From an uncultured Desulfobulbaceae bacterium (GTDB lineage Bacteria > Desulfobacterota > Desulfobulbia > Desulfobulbales > BM004), in contig CAMYKS010000011.1 of NCBI GenBank assembly GCA_947259115.1, positions 1 through 60,934 on the forward strand: 60,934 nt of DNA, written 5' to 3'. The translations under genes and the position numbers were made by a program. The first letter of the stretch is position 1; each line of letters starts with the position of its first letter. Under the pieces are notes generated by a model, which did not search any database, was not told where the DNA came from, and saw nothing but the letters and a program-made list of their open reading frames with translations. Positions 1 through 8,955 of the stretch are shown here, one piece after another.

Positions 1-157
1 AAATTAAATATTATATTGTCTGAACATGAGCTCCATGCTAAAATGAAAAATTACCTTAACAAATTATGTAGTTTGAAAAACCGAACAGATTTCTTTTTGG
101 CCGAGAAATTCCTCCTGTATTCCCCTAAATTGGCCCCTAAGACATGACAGGAACATT

Positions 158-1513
158 ATGAACACGTTTAACAAGATTCTCCGTATTTCCATTTTTATTC
201 TTCCATTATTTTTTGCAGGCGGATTTCGGGCCCACGGCTCATCTGATGACATGCAGGAAACCTATAAAAATCTCGAGATTTTCTCAAATGTCCTCAGCAT
301 TGTACAACAAAACTATGTTGATGGCATTGATACGCAGGAAACCATCGAGGGGGCAATCAAGGGTCTGCTCACCAGCCTGGATCCCCATTCCTCTTTCTTA
401 AAGCCCGATGACTTCAAGGAACTTCAGGTGGAAACCAAGGGCAGTTTCAGTGGTATCGGAATTGAGATCACCGTCAAAGACGACGTACTTATTGTTGTTT
501 CGCCCATTGAGGACACTCCTGCCTTTGAGGCAGGTATCGAGGCTGGAGACAAAATCGTCAAGATTGAGGGCGAATTTACCAAGGATCTATCATTAATCGA
601 AGCAGTAAAAAAACTCCGGGGACCAAAGGGTTCCGAAGTTACCATTTCAGTTCATCGCGAGGGTTGGATAGATCTGCAGGAGTTTGTCATTGTCAGGGAT
701 GTAATACCTATACATTCTGTGCGCTCCAGCGTCCTTGAACCGGGATACGGCTATATCAGAATTACAAACTTCCAGAGAAACACCGCACAGGACCTGCAAA
801 ACAGTATCGAAAGCCTGGTTGCGGAAAACACCTTGAAGGGGTTGGTCCTTGACTTGCGTAATAACCCGGGGGGCCTTCTTGATGCTTCAGTAAAGGTTGT
901 GGATATTTTCATGGATGAAGGCCTCATTGTTTCCACCAAGGGACGTCTTAAAGACCAGAATATGGAATTTTCAGCCCACGCCGGCGGACCGGAATATAAT
1001 TTCCCCATAGTTATTTTAATAAACAGCGGTACTGCCTCTGCATCAGAAATTGTGGCGGGGGCCCTTCAGGATCACAAGAGGGCTCTTATCCTCGGCACCC
1101 AGTCCTTTGGCAAAGGCTCTGTGCAGACCATCATCCCCATGGCCGACGGGGCCGGGCTCCGGCTCACTACCGCCCGATATTACACGCCAAGCGGGATCTC
1201 CATCCAGGCAACGGGAATTATCCCGGATGTCCTTGTTCCTAAAATTGCAGCAAGCGAGGATGACAGCCCTAAAGATCCCAATGAATTTCTGCGTGAAAAG
1301 GACCTGCGGCATCACCTTAAAAATGGAAACAGCCCGGAACTGACCGGGGAGAAGCCCAAGCCCCCGACCATCGATGAAACCGACTTGATTTCAGACAGGG
1401 TTACAATTGACGAGAAGACAAGGGAAAAATTTAAAAACGACAACCAGCTCAATACCGCCCTGCTTGTTCTCAAAAGCATGAATCTGCTTTCCGGTCAGAA
1501 AACAGACATGTAA
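158..1513 (+). CDS. ctpA: C-terminal processing peptidase (S41 family, CtpA/Prc)
   Basis: Serine protease of the S41 family that trims C-termini of periplasmic or membrane proteins, often acting on cell-wall enzymes. The 451-residue product starts with a basic, hydrophobic signal peptide (about residues 1-27). An N-terminal helical part with the family motif LDPHSSF follows, then a PDZ domain (about 95-170) and the protease core. The nucleophile lies in the NSGTASASEI segment (Ser294 by spacing) and the general base is Lys319 in SFGKGSVQT. These are 25 residues apart, as in Prc. The C-terminal tail (from about 380) is charged and probably flexible. An ACAGGA ribosome site precedes the ATG. 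It converges on era and stands outside the division cluster, though its role in the envelope fits the neighbourhood. The family call is secure; the substrate cannot be told. Confidence 0.93.
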   Translation: MNTFNKILRISIFILPLFFAGGFRAHGSSDDMQETYKNLEIFSNVLSIVQQNYVDGIDTQETIEGAIKGLLTSLDPHSSFLKPDDFKELQVETKGSFSGIGIEITVKDDVLIVVSPIEDTPAFEAGIEAGDKIVKIEGEFTKDLSLIEAVKKLRGPKGSEVTISVHREGWIDLQEFVIVRDVIPIHSVRSSVLEPGYGYIRITNFQRNTAQDLQNSIESLVAENTLKGLVLDLRNNPGGLLDASVKVVDIFMDEGLIVSTKGRLKDQNMEFSAHAGGPEYNFPIVILINSGTASASEIVAGALQDHKRALILGTQSFGKGSVQTIIPMADGAGLRLTTARYYTPSGISIQATGIIPDVLVPKIAASEDDSPKDPNEFLREKDLRHHLKNGNSPELTGEKPKPPTIDETDLISDRVTIDEKTREKFKNDNQLNTALLVLKSMNLLSGQKTDM

Positions 1514-1565
1514 AGGACCTGAAATTCTGCCTGATACACCCGGATACACGGGGGCCGGCTCCTAC

Positions 1566-2459
1566 CTATAAACCCAGATCACGGATAAAACGCATATCCT
1601 TGGTCCAGTTCTTATGGATCTTAACCCAAAGCTTTAACAGAACCCGTTGGGCCAGAAGTTTCTCTATATCATGGCGTGATTTTTTTCCTATCTGTTGGAG
1701 CTTCGCACCCTTTTTACCAATGATTATGGCTTTTTGTGAGGATTTCTCCACTACTATTGTAGCATGGATTGTGACGAGTGCCCTTTCTGCATCTTCCTTG
1801 AAACTTTCAATTACAACCGCAGTTGAATAGGGAATTTCCTGACCGGTCAGGAGAAATATTTTCTCCCTGATAATCTCACCGACAATAAAGCGCTCCGTTG
1901 CATCAGTCGGAATATCTTCCGGATAAAACTTTGGACCGACAGGTAAAAGACGGAGAAGTTCCTGCAGCAAAACATCTGTACCGCTATTTAAAAGGGCGGA
2001 AACCGGAATAATTGCAGCAAATGGATAGCTCTTGTTGTACGCCTCTATTATGGGCAATATCTGATCCTTGCCCAGGAGGTCGATCTTGTTTAAAACCAGA
2101 ATCGCCGGAACGGAAGACGACTCCAGGTATGAAACCGCCCGCGCCGGCTTTTCCGGGAGGGGCAGAGAAACATCTATAAGAAACAAGACGACATCAACCT
2201 CTGAAAGGCTGGATACTGCGATTTTCACCATTTCAAGATTAAGAGGCTTCCTGGCTTTATGCAGACCGGGGGTGTCAAGCAGAACTATCTGGTATGCCGG
2301 ATCATTAAGAATGCCGACAATGCGGTTTCTTGTTGTTTGCGGCTTTGGTGTGACGATGGAAATCTTTTGACCGAGCAAAGCGTTCAATAGAGTGGACTTA
2401 CCCGCATTGGGCGGTCCGACAATGGCTACCATGCCTGATTTGATTGTGTCTTCCTGCAT
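1566..2459 (-). CDS. era: GTPase Era, 16S rRNA/30S assembly factor
   Basis: Era is a small GTPase that binds the 3' end of 16S rRNA and helps mature the 30S subunit. The 297-residue protein has the G1 loop GPPNAGKS (about 15-22), the switch region with TTRN, the G3 motif DTPG and the G4 motif NKID. It ends in a KH RNA-binding domain with the GKKGAKLQQIG segment, followed by the usual VKIHKNW tail. Length is normal for the family. It is read toward ctpA, with about 50 bases between the two stop codons. No partner such as rnc or recO is adjacent, so it appears to be transcribed alone. Confidence 0.96.
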   Translation of the reverse strand: MQEDTIKSGMVAIVGPPNAGKSTLLNALLGQKISIVTPKPQTTRNRIVGILNDPAYQIVLLDTPGLHKARKPLNLEMVKIAVSSLSEVDVVLFLIDVSLPLPEKPARAVSYLESSSVPAILVLNKIDLLGKDQILPIIEAYNKSYPFAAIIPVSALLNSGTDVLLQELLRLLPVGPKFYPEDIPTDATERFIVGEIIREKIFLLTGQEIPYSTAVVIESFKEDAERALVTIHATIVVEKSSQKAIIIGKKGAKLQQIGKKSRHDIEKLLAQRVLLKLWVKIHKNWTKDMRFIRDLGL

Positions 2460-2751
2460 CTCTTTCTATACAATTTTTTAACTTATGAACTCACGGATTG
2501 TCCCGTCTACCTTTCCTTTTTTTATTTCACGAAACATATTTACTGTTGCAGATGGGTGCACTTTCTTTACACTGCATATAAATTTGGGCCTGGATTTAAT
2601 TATTGTTCACGTATAGATTATAGATAATTTTTCAAAGTAATCATTCATAGCTTTACGGAAACCATAATACATGGTAATCCGTGCGGGCTTTTATACGGCC
2701 TTTATAATTGCTGCCGGCTTTGTCCCGGTCAACTGGAAAAAAACTGAGCAC

Positions 2752-4746
2752 ATGACAATAGACGGCAGAGTAATCGAATATCTTGAAAACGGCAAATTCA
2801 TCTGTGCCTTTGTCGTAGAAGATAATGGCAATCGTCTGCGTTTGCTTAATCAGAACAGCAGGGAACTCAATCTGCCGCACAACAGGGTTATCCACTGCGC
2901 CACTGAAAAGGTTACACCAACACCTTCCAGGGAAGATATCATAGCAATCCTGCAACAAGCTGCAGACCAGAGGACCATGTTGGCTGAGACCATCAATCTT
3001 GACGAAATATGGGAAATTGTCTCTGAAAAATCTGCAGACGCTTTCGAGGTCGATTTTCTGGCAAGCCTTTTTTTTGGCAATGACCCCACGGATGATCAGT
3101 GTGCTGCCTTTCTGCAGTCAGTAATTGCCAACCGGGTCTACTTCAAGTACAAAACCGGCAGTATCCATGTCAATTCACCTGAAACAGTTGAACAGATAAT
3201 GCTGAAGCAGAAAAAAGAGAAAGAACAGGAGGAATTTATTGCCAGGAATACGTCGGCCCTGTGTCATTTATGGGAAAACGGCGAACCATTGCAAGATTGG
3301 CAAGACCGGGCGACTACCCTGCAAATACTTGCTGATTACTACCTTTTCGGCAAAGAAGCCTCCGGGTACGACCTGGCCCGCCAACTCATTAAAAACGCAA
3401 ATCTCACTGGCCCCCATGATATCTTTCACTTACTGGTGAAAGCCGGGGTTTGGGATAAAAACGAAAACATTCACCTTCTTAAGCAGAAGATACCTACTCT
3501 TTTTTCTGAAGCAGCCCTGGCCCAAGTCCGTGAAATACAAGTTCCAAGCGGCGCTGACCTGGTTGCGGCAGGCAGAAAGGACTTCAGGGATCTCCCGGTT
3601 TTTACCATTGACGGACCGGCCACCAGAGATTTTGACGATGCCCTCCACATTGAAAAACAAGGTGACAACTACCTTGTTGGTATCCACATATCGGATGTCG
3701 GCTTTTATGTAAAGCAGGGAAGTGCTCTTTTTGCAGAAGCCTTGACCCGGGGAACCTCCATATATTTTCCTGATAAACTCATCTCCATGCTTCCCCCGGA
3801 GCTCTCAGAAGACAAATTAAGCCTCTTGGAAAACCAGGAGAGGCCCGCGCTCAGTTTTTTGGTCCTGCTGAGTCCCACAGCCGAGATTCTCAAGTTCGAA
3901 ATTGTGCGGAGCATCGTATCCGTAAAACAACAACTGACTTACCAGGCGGCGGACCGGCTGATCGAGCAGGACCAAAGGTTTGCCGCCTTGGCGGCTTTGA
4001 GTGTGTTGTTGCGGCAAAAACGTGTAAATAACGGGGCTTTGCTCCTGCCCATGCCGGACTTGAATATCAACATCAGGGAAGATAAATCCATTGAAATAAG
4101 GAGATCCGCTGTTGATACACCGAGTAAAATTCTTGTTGCAGAATGTATGATCCTTGCCAATATACTTGGGGCCCAGTTCGTGGCCGAGCGTGAGGCACCG
4201 GGACTTTTTCGCTGTCAAAACGAACCCAGACAGCGCCTTATCGACGGCTTTGAAAAAGATATAATCAGGATCATTCAGCAACGTAAACGCCTTTCACCCA
4301 TGTCACTGCTGACCACCCCAAAAAGCCACAGCGGTGTTGGTGCACCACAATACACCACTGTCACCTCTCCAATACGCCGCCTGCTTGACCTCGTCATGCA
4401 GCTGCAGATCAGTTATCTGGTCATGGGCAAAGGTGTCTTGTTCAGCAAAAAAGACATGAAGCATTTCGGCTCCATTATCCTGACTACCCTTGCTAAGGCC
4501 AATCAGGTCAAACATCTGCGCCAACGTTACTGGATCCTGCAACATCTCCTTACAAAAAGTGGTGAGAGGCTTCCCGCCCTTGTTATTGACTCCGGCCCCA
4601 GACGTGTGCATATTTTCCTGCAGGAATTTCTGCTGGATGGAGACATGCCCCATAAGCCTGCCTTCAAAGTTGCTTCCGGGGACAGCGTTTTGGTAAAACT
4701 TGCAAAAGTTGATCCCTTAAGCAATATCCTCCGTCTTGAATGGTAG
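2752..4746 (+). CDS. RNase II/RNase R-family 3'-5' exoribonuclease
   Basis: RNB-domain exoribonuclease. The catalytic core is clear: FTIDGPATRDFDDALHIE supplies the Asp cluster that holds the two metal ions, and SPIRRLLDL near the C-terminus is the conserved RNB end. The N-terminal third is a divergent nucleic-acid-binding region with a charged, Lys/Glu-rich stretch, and the C-terminal part after the RNB core is S1-like but weak. The frame is open back to 2671, but that 27-residue extension looks unlike a coding start. I place the start at the ATG at 2752 (MTIDGRVIEYLENGKF), which gives 664 residues. It could be a specialised paralogue rather than the main RNase R. It is the last gene before the promoter of the dcw cluster. 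Confidence 0.85.
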   Translation: MTIDGRVIEYLENGKFICAFVVEDNGNRLRLLNQNSRELNLPHNRVIHCATEKVTPTPSREDIIAILQQAADQRTMLAETINLDEIWEIVSEKSADAFEVDFLASLFFGNDPTDDQCAAFLQSVIANRVYFKYKTGSIHVNSPETVEQIMLKQKKEKEQEEFIARNTSALCHLWENGEPLQDWQDRATTLQILADYYLFGKEASGYDLARQLIKNANLTGPHDIFHLLVKAGVWDKNENIHLLKQKIPTLFSEAALAQVREIQVPSGADLVAAGRKDFRDLPVFTIDGPATRDFDDALHIEKQGDNYLVGIHISDVGFYVKQGSALFAEALTRGTSIYFPDKLISMLPPELSEDKLSLLENQERPALSFLVLLSPTAEILKFEIVRSIVSVKQQLTYQAADRLIEQDQRFAALAALSVLLRQKRVNNGALLLPMPDLNINIREDKSIEIRRSAVDTPSKILVAECMILANILGAQFVAEREAPGLFRCQNEPRQRLIDGFEKDIIRIIQQRKRLSPMSLLTTPKSHSGVGAPQYTTVTSPIRRLLDLVMQLQISYLVMGKGVLFSKKDMKHFGSIILTTLAKANQVKHLRQRYWILQHLLTKSGERLPALVIDSGPRRVHIFLQEFLLDGDMPHKPAFKVASGDSVLVKLAKVDPLSNILRLEW

Positions 4747-4959
4747 CCCGAATTACAGGGGTCAGTTTTTTATAGATATACACAACTGCACTTTTTTTCA
4801 TTCCTGCCAGCAACAGCAAAATATTTCTCAGCCCCAGCAAATTCCCATATAGTGTATCGTTAGTCTTAACGCTATACAACATGTAGTGTTTTGTGCCTGT
4901 AAAAAGGGAACAATTTGTTCTTTTACCCCTGCTCCGGACCGTACTTTCAATAATTTTCC

Positions 4960-4987
4960 TTGACAGAGGCCCAATCTATCCTATAAA
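4960..4987 (+). promoter_or_regulatory. sigma70-type promoter of the dcw cluster
   Basis: A perfect -35 hexamer TTGACA (4960-4965) is followed after 16 bases by TATAAA (4982-4987). The transcription start should fall near 4994, just before the MraZ-box repeats and 46 bases before mraZ. It is the best sigma70-like promoter I see in the window, and no comparable site appears inside the following cluster, so it probably drives much of the dcw operon. Confidence 0.7.
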
Positions 4988-5008
4988 AAGTAACCTTAGT
5001 GGTGTAAA

Positions 5009-5032
5009 GTGGGACAAAAGGGATCAAAGGGG
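5009..5032 (+). promoter_or_regulatory. MraZ-box-like repeats
   Basis: Three G-triplets recur at a 9-base period (GGG at 5011-5013, 5020-5022 and 5029-5032) in the contexts GTGGGAC, AAGGGAT and AAGGGG. They lie between the promoter and the mraZ start. MraZ is known to repress its own operon by binding tandem TGGG-type repeats at about 10-base spacing, so this is very likely its operator. The last repeat also serves as the mraZ Shine-Dalgarno, so bound MraZ could also hide the ribosome site. The 9-base rather than 10-base spacing is slightly unusual. Confidence 0.6.
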
Positions 5033-5039
5033 TTTTTTC

Positions 5040-5519
5040 ATGCCCAAAGCAAAGAGCAGCAAATCATCGACGAGCAGGTTTCGCAGCCGTTCAGAACATA
5101 CACTGGATGCGAAGGGAAGGCTAAATATTCCAAGCAGATTTCGTGATGTGCTTCAGGACCATGGCAATGAACAGTTAATGGTCACAAACTGGCACAAGTG
5201 CTTGAAGGCTTTTCCTGTCAGTGTATGGGAACGGATAGAAACAACTCTGCTTGTCCAGGGTAAAAAGCAGCCTGGCATGGATTCTTTCAGGCGCTATGTT
5301 ATTTCCGGTGTTTCCGATTGTACTCTGGACAAACAAGGCAGAATCCTCCTGCCGCCTACCTTGCGGACCGATTTTGACTTGAAAAAAGATGTGGTGCTGA
5401 ACGGCATGCTCGACCACTTTGAAATCTGGGACAAAACTGCCTGGGACAAGGAAAGAAAGCTGACCAGAGATAAATTCAGCGATTTCGAACAGAGCTTATC
5501 AGCCCTGGGCATACTTTAA
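5040..5519 (+). CDS. mraZ: Transcriptional regulator MraZ
   Basis: MraZ is a ring-forming DNA-binding protein that represses the dcw cluster. The 159-residue product has two SpoVT-AbrB-type repeats, HTLDAKGRLNIPSRFRD (about 22-38) and CTLDKQGRILLPPTLRTD (about 95-112), each with the DxKGR/DxQGR loop that contacts DNA. The frame is open back to 4893, but the ATG at 5040 is chosen. It follows AAAGGGG, lies downstream of the promoter and boxes, and gives a normal length. A basic Ser/Lys-rich N-terminal extension of about 20 residues precedes the first repeat. rsmH follows after 14 bases. Confidence 0.93.
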   Translation: MPKAKSSKSSTSRFRSRSEHTLDAKGRLNIPSRFRDVLQDHGNEQLMVTNWHKCLKAFPVSVWERIETTLLVQGKKQPGMDSFRRYVISGVSDCTLDKQGRILLPPTLRTDFDLKKDVVLNGMLDHFEIWDKTAWDKERKLTRDKFSDFEQSLSALGIL

Positions 5520-5533
5520 GCATTGGGGATGCC

Positions 5534-6493
5534 GTGACGGATGCGGGGAACAATCTTTTAAAGAAAAAGGCTTGCTCCCCCAAGGTTCGATCCTCAAATC
5601 CCGATTCTTCCCTTGCAATCCACATCCCCGTTCTTCTCGAAGAAGTAATCCGCTTCCTGGCCCCGGTTGACGGCGGTACCTATATTGACGGCACCCTTGG
5701 CCTTGGTGGGCATGCAGAAAAAATTTTACAGTCCTGCAAGCCTTCTGGCCGTGTCATTGGTTTTGAATGGGATGCAATTGCCCTGCATCTGGCCCAAAAA
5801 AGACTTGCCCCATTTGGGGACAGATTTTATGCACAGCAGCGGAACTACTCGGAAATTATGGCTGGATTGACTGAAATCGGTATTTGCAAAGTGGATGGAT
5901 TGCTCCTGGACCTTGGTGTTTCCTCATTGCAGTTCGATTCTGCAGAAAGGGGCTTCAGTTTTCAGAACAACGGACCACTTGACATGCGGATGGATAAACG
6001 TGCGCACCGTCCTGCTGAAGAAATAATAAACGCTTACAGCAAGGAAGACCTGGCAGACATCTTTTATTACTACGGTGAAGAAAGACAGGCCCGGCGTATT
6101 GCGGCACATATAGTTGAAGAAAGGAGCAAAGAAAGGATCACCTCAACCACGCAACTTGCCCGCATTGTTGCCGGTGCGGTTCCCAGGAAATATCAGCCGC
6201 GTAAAATTCATGCGGCCACAAAGGTTTTTCAGGCTTTGCGGATCGCAGTCAATAATGAGCTCGACAACCTGACAGCAGTTCTGGATACGGTTGCAAAAAT
6301 TCTTAAACCCGGGGGCAGGGTATGTATTATTTCATTTCATTCCCTGGAAGACAGGTTGGTCAAATGGAAATTCAAAGACAATCCTGAACTGCACGTTTTA
6401 ACTAAAAAACCTGTTATCCCGAGCCTAGAGGAAATCAAGGTGAATCCAAGGGCACGAAGTGCAAAGCTTCGGGCTGCATATTTTAAAGGTTGA
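5534..6493 (+). CDS. rsmH: 16S rRNA (cytosine-1402-N4)-methyltransferase RsmH
   Basis: SAM-dependent methyltransferase that modifies C1402 in the ribosomal decoding centre. It shows the SAM-binding motif DGTLGLGGHA (about 52-61), the catalytic-region motif LLLDLGVSSLQFD, the insert with the DMRMD motif, and the C-terminal signature IISFHSLEDRLVK followed by NPRARSAKLRAA. Translation starts at GTG 5534 behind GGGGAT. The first 28 residues are a polar extension before the conserved IHIPVLLEEV start of the domain. Second gene of the dcw operon, as usual. Confidence 0.96.
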   Translation: MTDAGNNLLKKKACSPKVRSSNPDSSLAIHIPVLLEEVIRFLAPVDGGTYIDGTLGLGGHAEKILQSCKPSGRVIGFEWDAIALHLAQKRLAPFGDRFYAQQRNYSEIMAGLTEIGICKVDGLLLDLGVSSLQFDSAERGFSFQNNGPLDMRMDKRAHRPAEEIINAYSKEDLADIFYYYGEERQARRIAAHIVEERSKERITSTTQLARIVAGAVPRKYQPRKIHAATKVFQALRIAVNNELDNLTAVLDTVAKILKPGGRVCIISFHSLEDRLVKWKFKDNPELHVLTKKPVIPSLEEIKVNPRARSAKLRAAYFKG

Positions 6494-6512
6494 AAAAGGG
6501 GAGGAACTCAAG

Positions 6513-6881
6513 ATGTTCAAGGACTATTCCGGCAGCCTTACACTGGTAAACGGCAGAAACAAAATAAAATATTCGAAAAATAAGACTTCCGCCGTCCCTG
6601 AAGATTTTCTTCCCGCAACCAAACGCATGTGGCACACAGTTGGCGCCATGCTTCTGGTTACCCTTGTCATAGGTATCAGCTCAACAGTCTGGTACGGTCT
6701 TCAGGTTCAGGTTGCCCTGGATCAGATTGGCAGAGACACCGGCATCAATAAAGAATTGCTCAATGAAAACAGATTACTGGTCGCACAACGTGACTTGATG
6801 TTGACCCAGGACCACATGAAAGAGGCTGGACAAAAACACGGATTGAGGTTTCCCGCAAAAAACCAACTCCGCTATCCATAA
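6513..6881 (+). CDS. ftsL: FtsL-like division protein
   Basis: Small bitopic protein in the ftsL position. The 122-residue product has a polar cytoplasmic N-terminus (about 45 residues), one transmembrane helix (TVGAMLLVTLVIGISSTVW, about 46-64), then an extracytoplasmic helical segment predicted to form a coiled coil (QVQVALDQIGRDTGINKELLNENRLL). The start at ATG 6513 follows a strong GGGAGGA site; an upstream in-frame start would overlap rsmH. FtsL normally pairs with FtsB/FtsQ and activates FtsW-FtsI, which is noteworthy because the FtsI encoded next lacks catalytic residues. The call rests on topology and position, since FtsL sequences diverge widely. Confidence 0.8.
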   Translation: MFKDYSGSLTLVNGRNKIKYSKNKTSAVPEDFLPATKRMWHTVGAMLLVTLVIGISSTVWYGLQVQVALDQIGRDTGINKELLNENRLLVAQRDLMLTQDHMKEAGQKHGLRFPAKNQLRYP

Positions 6882-6923
6882 TGGGTGAGGCCCGGGCCGG
6901 TTCATAGGAGAAATTAATGCTAC

Positions 6924-8918
6924 ATGACTGATCATGCCAAAAAACAATTTCAGCGACGCCAGTTGTTCTTGAATATAAGACGGAAAAAGCGGTTCCTGTT
7001 TCTGGCCCTTGTCCTTTTTTTGGGATCCGGGGCCTTTTTGTTCCATAAAGAAAAGTTCTATGCCATCTCAGAAATTCTAACCTGGCTCAAACACAACAAT
7101 CCCGGAGAAACCTTGGCATCCATTCCAACGGACTCTCCCAGGGGCTATATTTACGACCGTAATTTCAGGCCCCTGGCAGCCACTTATGAAACATATGCCC
7201 TATACGCCCGCCCCCTTGAAATAAAAGATCCAACTGCTACCGCAGAACTGCTGGAAGAATTCCTGGGAGCTGAAAAAAACAATCTGAAAGCGAGCCTGAA
7301 AAGCGAACGGGGCTTTGTCTGGGTAGCCAAGGAGATCGATCAACCCCTGGCAGATACTATAAAAAATCGTAACATTAAGGGCATCTACCAGGTTGTAGAG
7401 GCAAAAAGGTTCTACCCTAATTATGAAACAGCGGCACATGCGGTAGGATTTGTTGAGAATGGCCATGGGCTCGATGGCATGGAATTTCAATACAATTCGC
7501 TTCTGCGGGGAGACGAAGTAAACCATGCCGAACTTGAAGCGCTGCATATGGATTCCAGCATCGAATTTGATCGGTCCCCCACCCATTTGGTAATGAATCT
7601 TGACCTGATGATCCAAGCAAAAATTGAGCGTTTTCTGGAAAGAAGGGTCAGGATTACCGGTGCAGCAAGCGGGGCCGTTCTCCTGATGGATGCCCATAAC
7701 GGTGCTGTACTTGCCATGGCAAGCTATCCTGTTTTCAATCCTAATCGCTATTGGGAATTTTCCAGCACAGCACTCAACAATCGTGTTGTATCCGAACCTG
7801 TATATCCCGGTGAACTTGCCCTTATTTTTCAGCAGGCTGCAGCAATAAACTTAAACAATGAGAAAAAGTCACAGTCAATTGACAACGCAGGTGTTGCAGA
7901 AACCATTCCCGTTCTAGAGCCGGAGATACTCAAAAGGAGAAGATTATCCGTTGCGCCAAAGGTTGACGACGTTGACCCTGAATATTTTTACCGCTTTACG
8001 CAACTATTGGGTTTTGAGCAGAAACCTTTGACAGACATCTCACTCAAAAATGAAACATCCGTTTCTCCATCTCTGACTCTGACCAGCCCCGGATTTCACT
8101 CCTCGGCCTTACGGCTTCTGACGGGATTCACGGCGCTTGTAAATAATGGCAAAATCGTTACCCCGCATCTTTTGCATACGGCATATCCAAAGGAAAACCC
8201 TTCTCCCGTTGTAACGAACCTGACCGGGGTTGAACAAAGCGTTTCCCTGCATTCGGACACAAGCAAGGATTTGCTTGATTTCCTGGCTGCCAAATGGCTG
8301 AAAATTAATAACAGGAACAGAAGCGCACAAACACCGATGTTTTTTGAAACCCACCGATTTGTAAAAAACCCTGAGAATTCCGAGCGCGCAAAGAAGGAAA
8401 ATGATGCAGCAGAGTTGAACGAACAGGTTCCCCGCATCACGCAAAGTTTAATGCTCGGGGCCATACCCGGAAGAGATCCAAAACTGACCATGATTGCCCT
8501 GCTTTCCTATCCGGACTGCTGCACTGAAGTTTATCCGGATACCCCGGGTACTATTGACAATAAATTCTCAATCCTGAGCCCGGACGAAGATATGATTCAG
8601 AAAATGCTCTATGTTGCCGGGCAGCCACTGCCGATACCTTCCCCTGATTTCTGGAGCAACGGCGAAAGAACATTGGCAAAAAATATTGATGCCCATGCTG
8701 CTGCAGAAAAGAATTTTGCAGCAGAGTCAGCAAACAGCAAAAAAAACATGCCTGATGTCACAGGAAAAAGTCTGCGTGCAGGCCTGCAGGTACTCCAGCA
8801 TTTCAACTTGGATATTAAACTTGTCGGCAGCGGCTGGATAGTATCACAACATCCTGCAGCCGGTGCCGAATTTAAAGCCGGTGCCGAATGTATTTTGGAA
8901 ATGCAGCAGGAGATATGA
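6924..8918 (+). CDS. FtsI/PBP3-like protein with PASTA domain and degenerate transpeptidase site
   Basis: Occupies the ftsI slot and has the FtsI layout. It has a short basic cytoplasmic tail, one transmembrane helix (about 21-40) and the PBP dimerisation motif SPRGYIYDRNFRPLAA. A pedestal region with HAVGFVENGHGLDGME follows, then a transpeptidase-like domain (about 220-550) and a C-terminal PASTA domain opening with MPDVTGKSLRAGLQVLQ. The catalytic motifs are missing. The expected PG-S-x-x-K reads YPGELALIF, so Ser is Glu297 and Lys is Leu300. The SxN position falls in RRRLSVAPKV, and the KTG strand is replaced by NRNRSAQTPMFF. The flanking strands are still recognisable (ASGAVLLMDAHNGAVLAMAS, then KLTMIALLSYP). 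The 664-codon frame is intact, so it is not an obvious pseudogene. It is probably a non-enzymatic scaffold of the division complex. AGGAG lies 13 bases upstream of the ATG, closer to a 4-codon ORF that overlaps the start. Confidence 0.85.
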   Translation: MTDHAKKQFQRRQLFLNIRRKKRFLFLALVLFLGSGAFLFHKEKFYAISEILTWLKHNNPGETLASIPTDSPRGYIYDRNFRPLAATYETYALYARPLEIKDPTATAELLEEFLGAEKNNLKASLKSERGFVWVAKEIDQPLADTIKNRNIKGIYQVVEAKRFYPNYETAAHAVGFVENGHGLDGMEFQYNSLLRGDEVNHAELEALHMDSSIEFDRSPTHLVMNLDLMIQAKIERFLERRVRITGAASGAVLLMDAHNGAVLAMASYPVFNPNRYWEFSSTALNNRVVSEPVYPGELALIFQQAAAINLNNEKKSQSIDNAGVAETIPVLEPEILKRRRLSVAPKVDDVDPEYFYRFTQLLGFEQKPLTDISLKNETSVSPSLTLTSPGFHSSALRLLTGFTALVNNGKIVTPHLLHTAYPKENPSPVVTNLTGVEQSVSLHSDTSKDLLDFLAAKWLKINNRNRSAQTPMFFETHRFVKNPENSERAKKENDAAELNEQVPRITQSLMLGAIPGRDPKLTMIALLSYPDCCTEVYPDTPGTIDNKFSILSPDEDMIQKMLYVAGQPLPIPSPDFWSNGERTLAKNIDAHAAAEKNFAAESANSKKNMPDVTGKSLRAGLQVLQHFNLDIKLVGSGWIVSQHPAAGAEFKAGAECILEMQQEI

Positions 8919-8955
8919 ACAATAAACGCATAAAAAACAGGCAGCTACTCGGGTC

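Noticed and set aside
3817..4281. 154-codon minus-strand ORF inside the RNase II-family gene
   Set aside because: Fully antisense to a conserved RNB core and unlike any known protein.
4851..4882. Inverted repeat-like sequence before the dcw promoter
   Set aside because: Arms around GTTAGTCTTAAC are imperfect and no terminator tail or operator pattern follows.
4893..5039. 49-residue N-terminal extension of MraZ
   Set aside because: It spans the promoter and operator; the ATG at 5040 has the ribosome site and normal family length.
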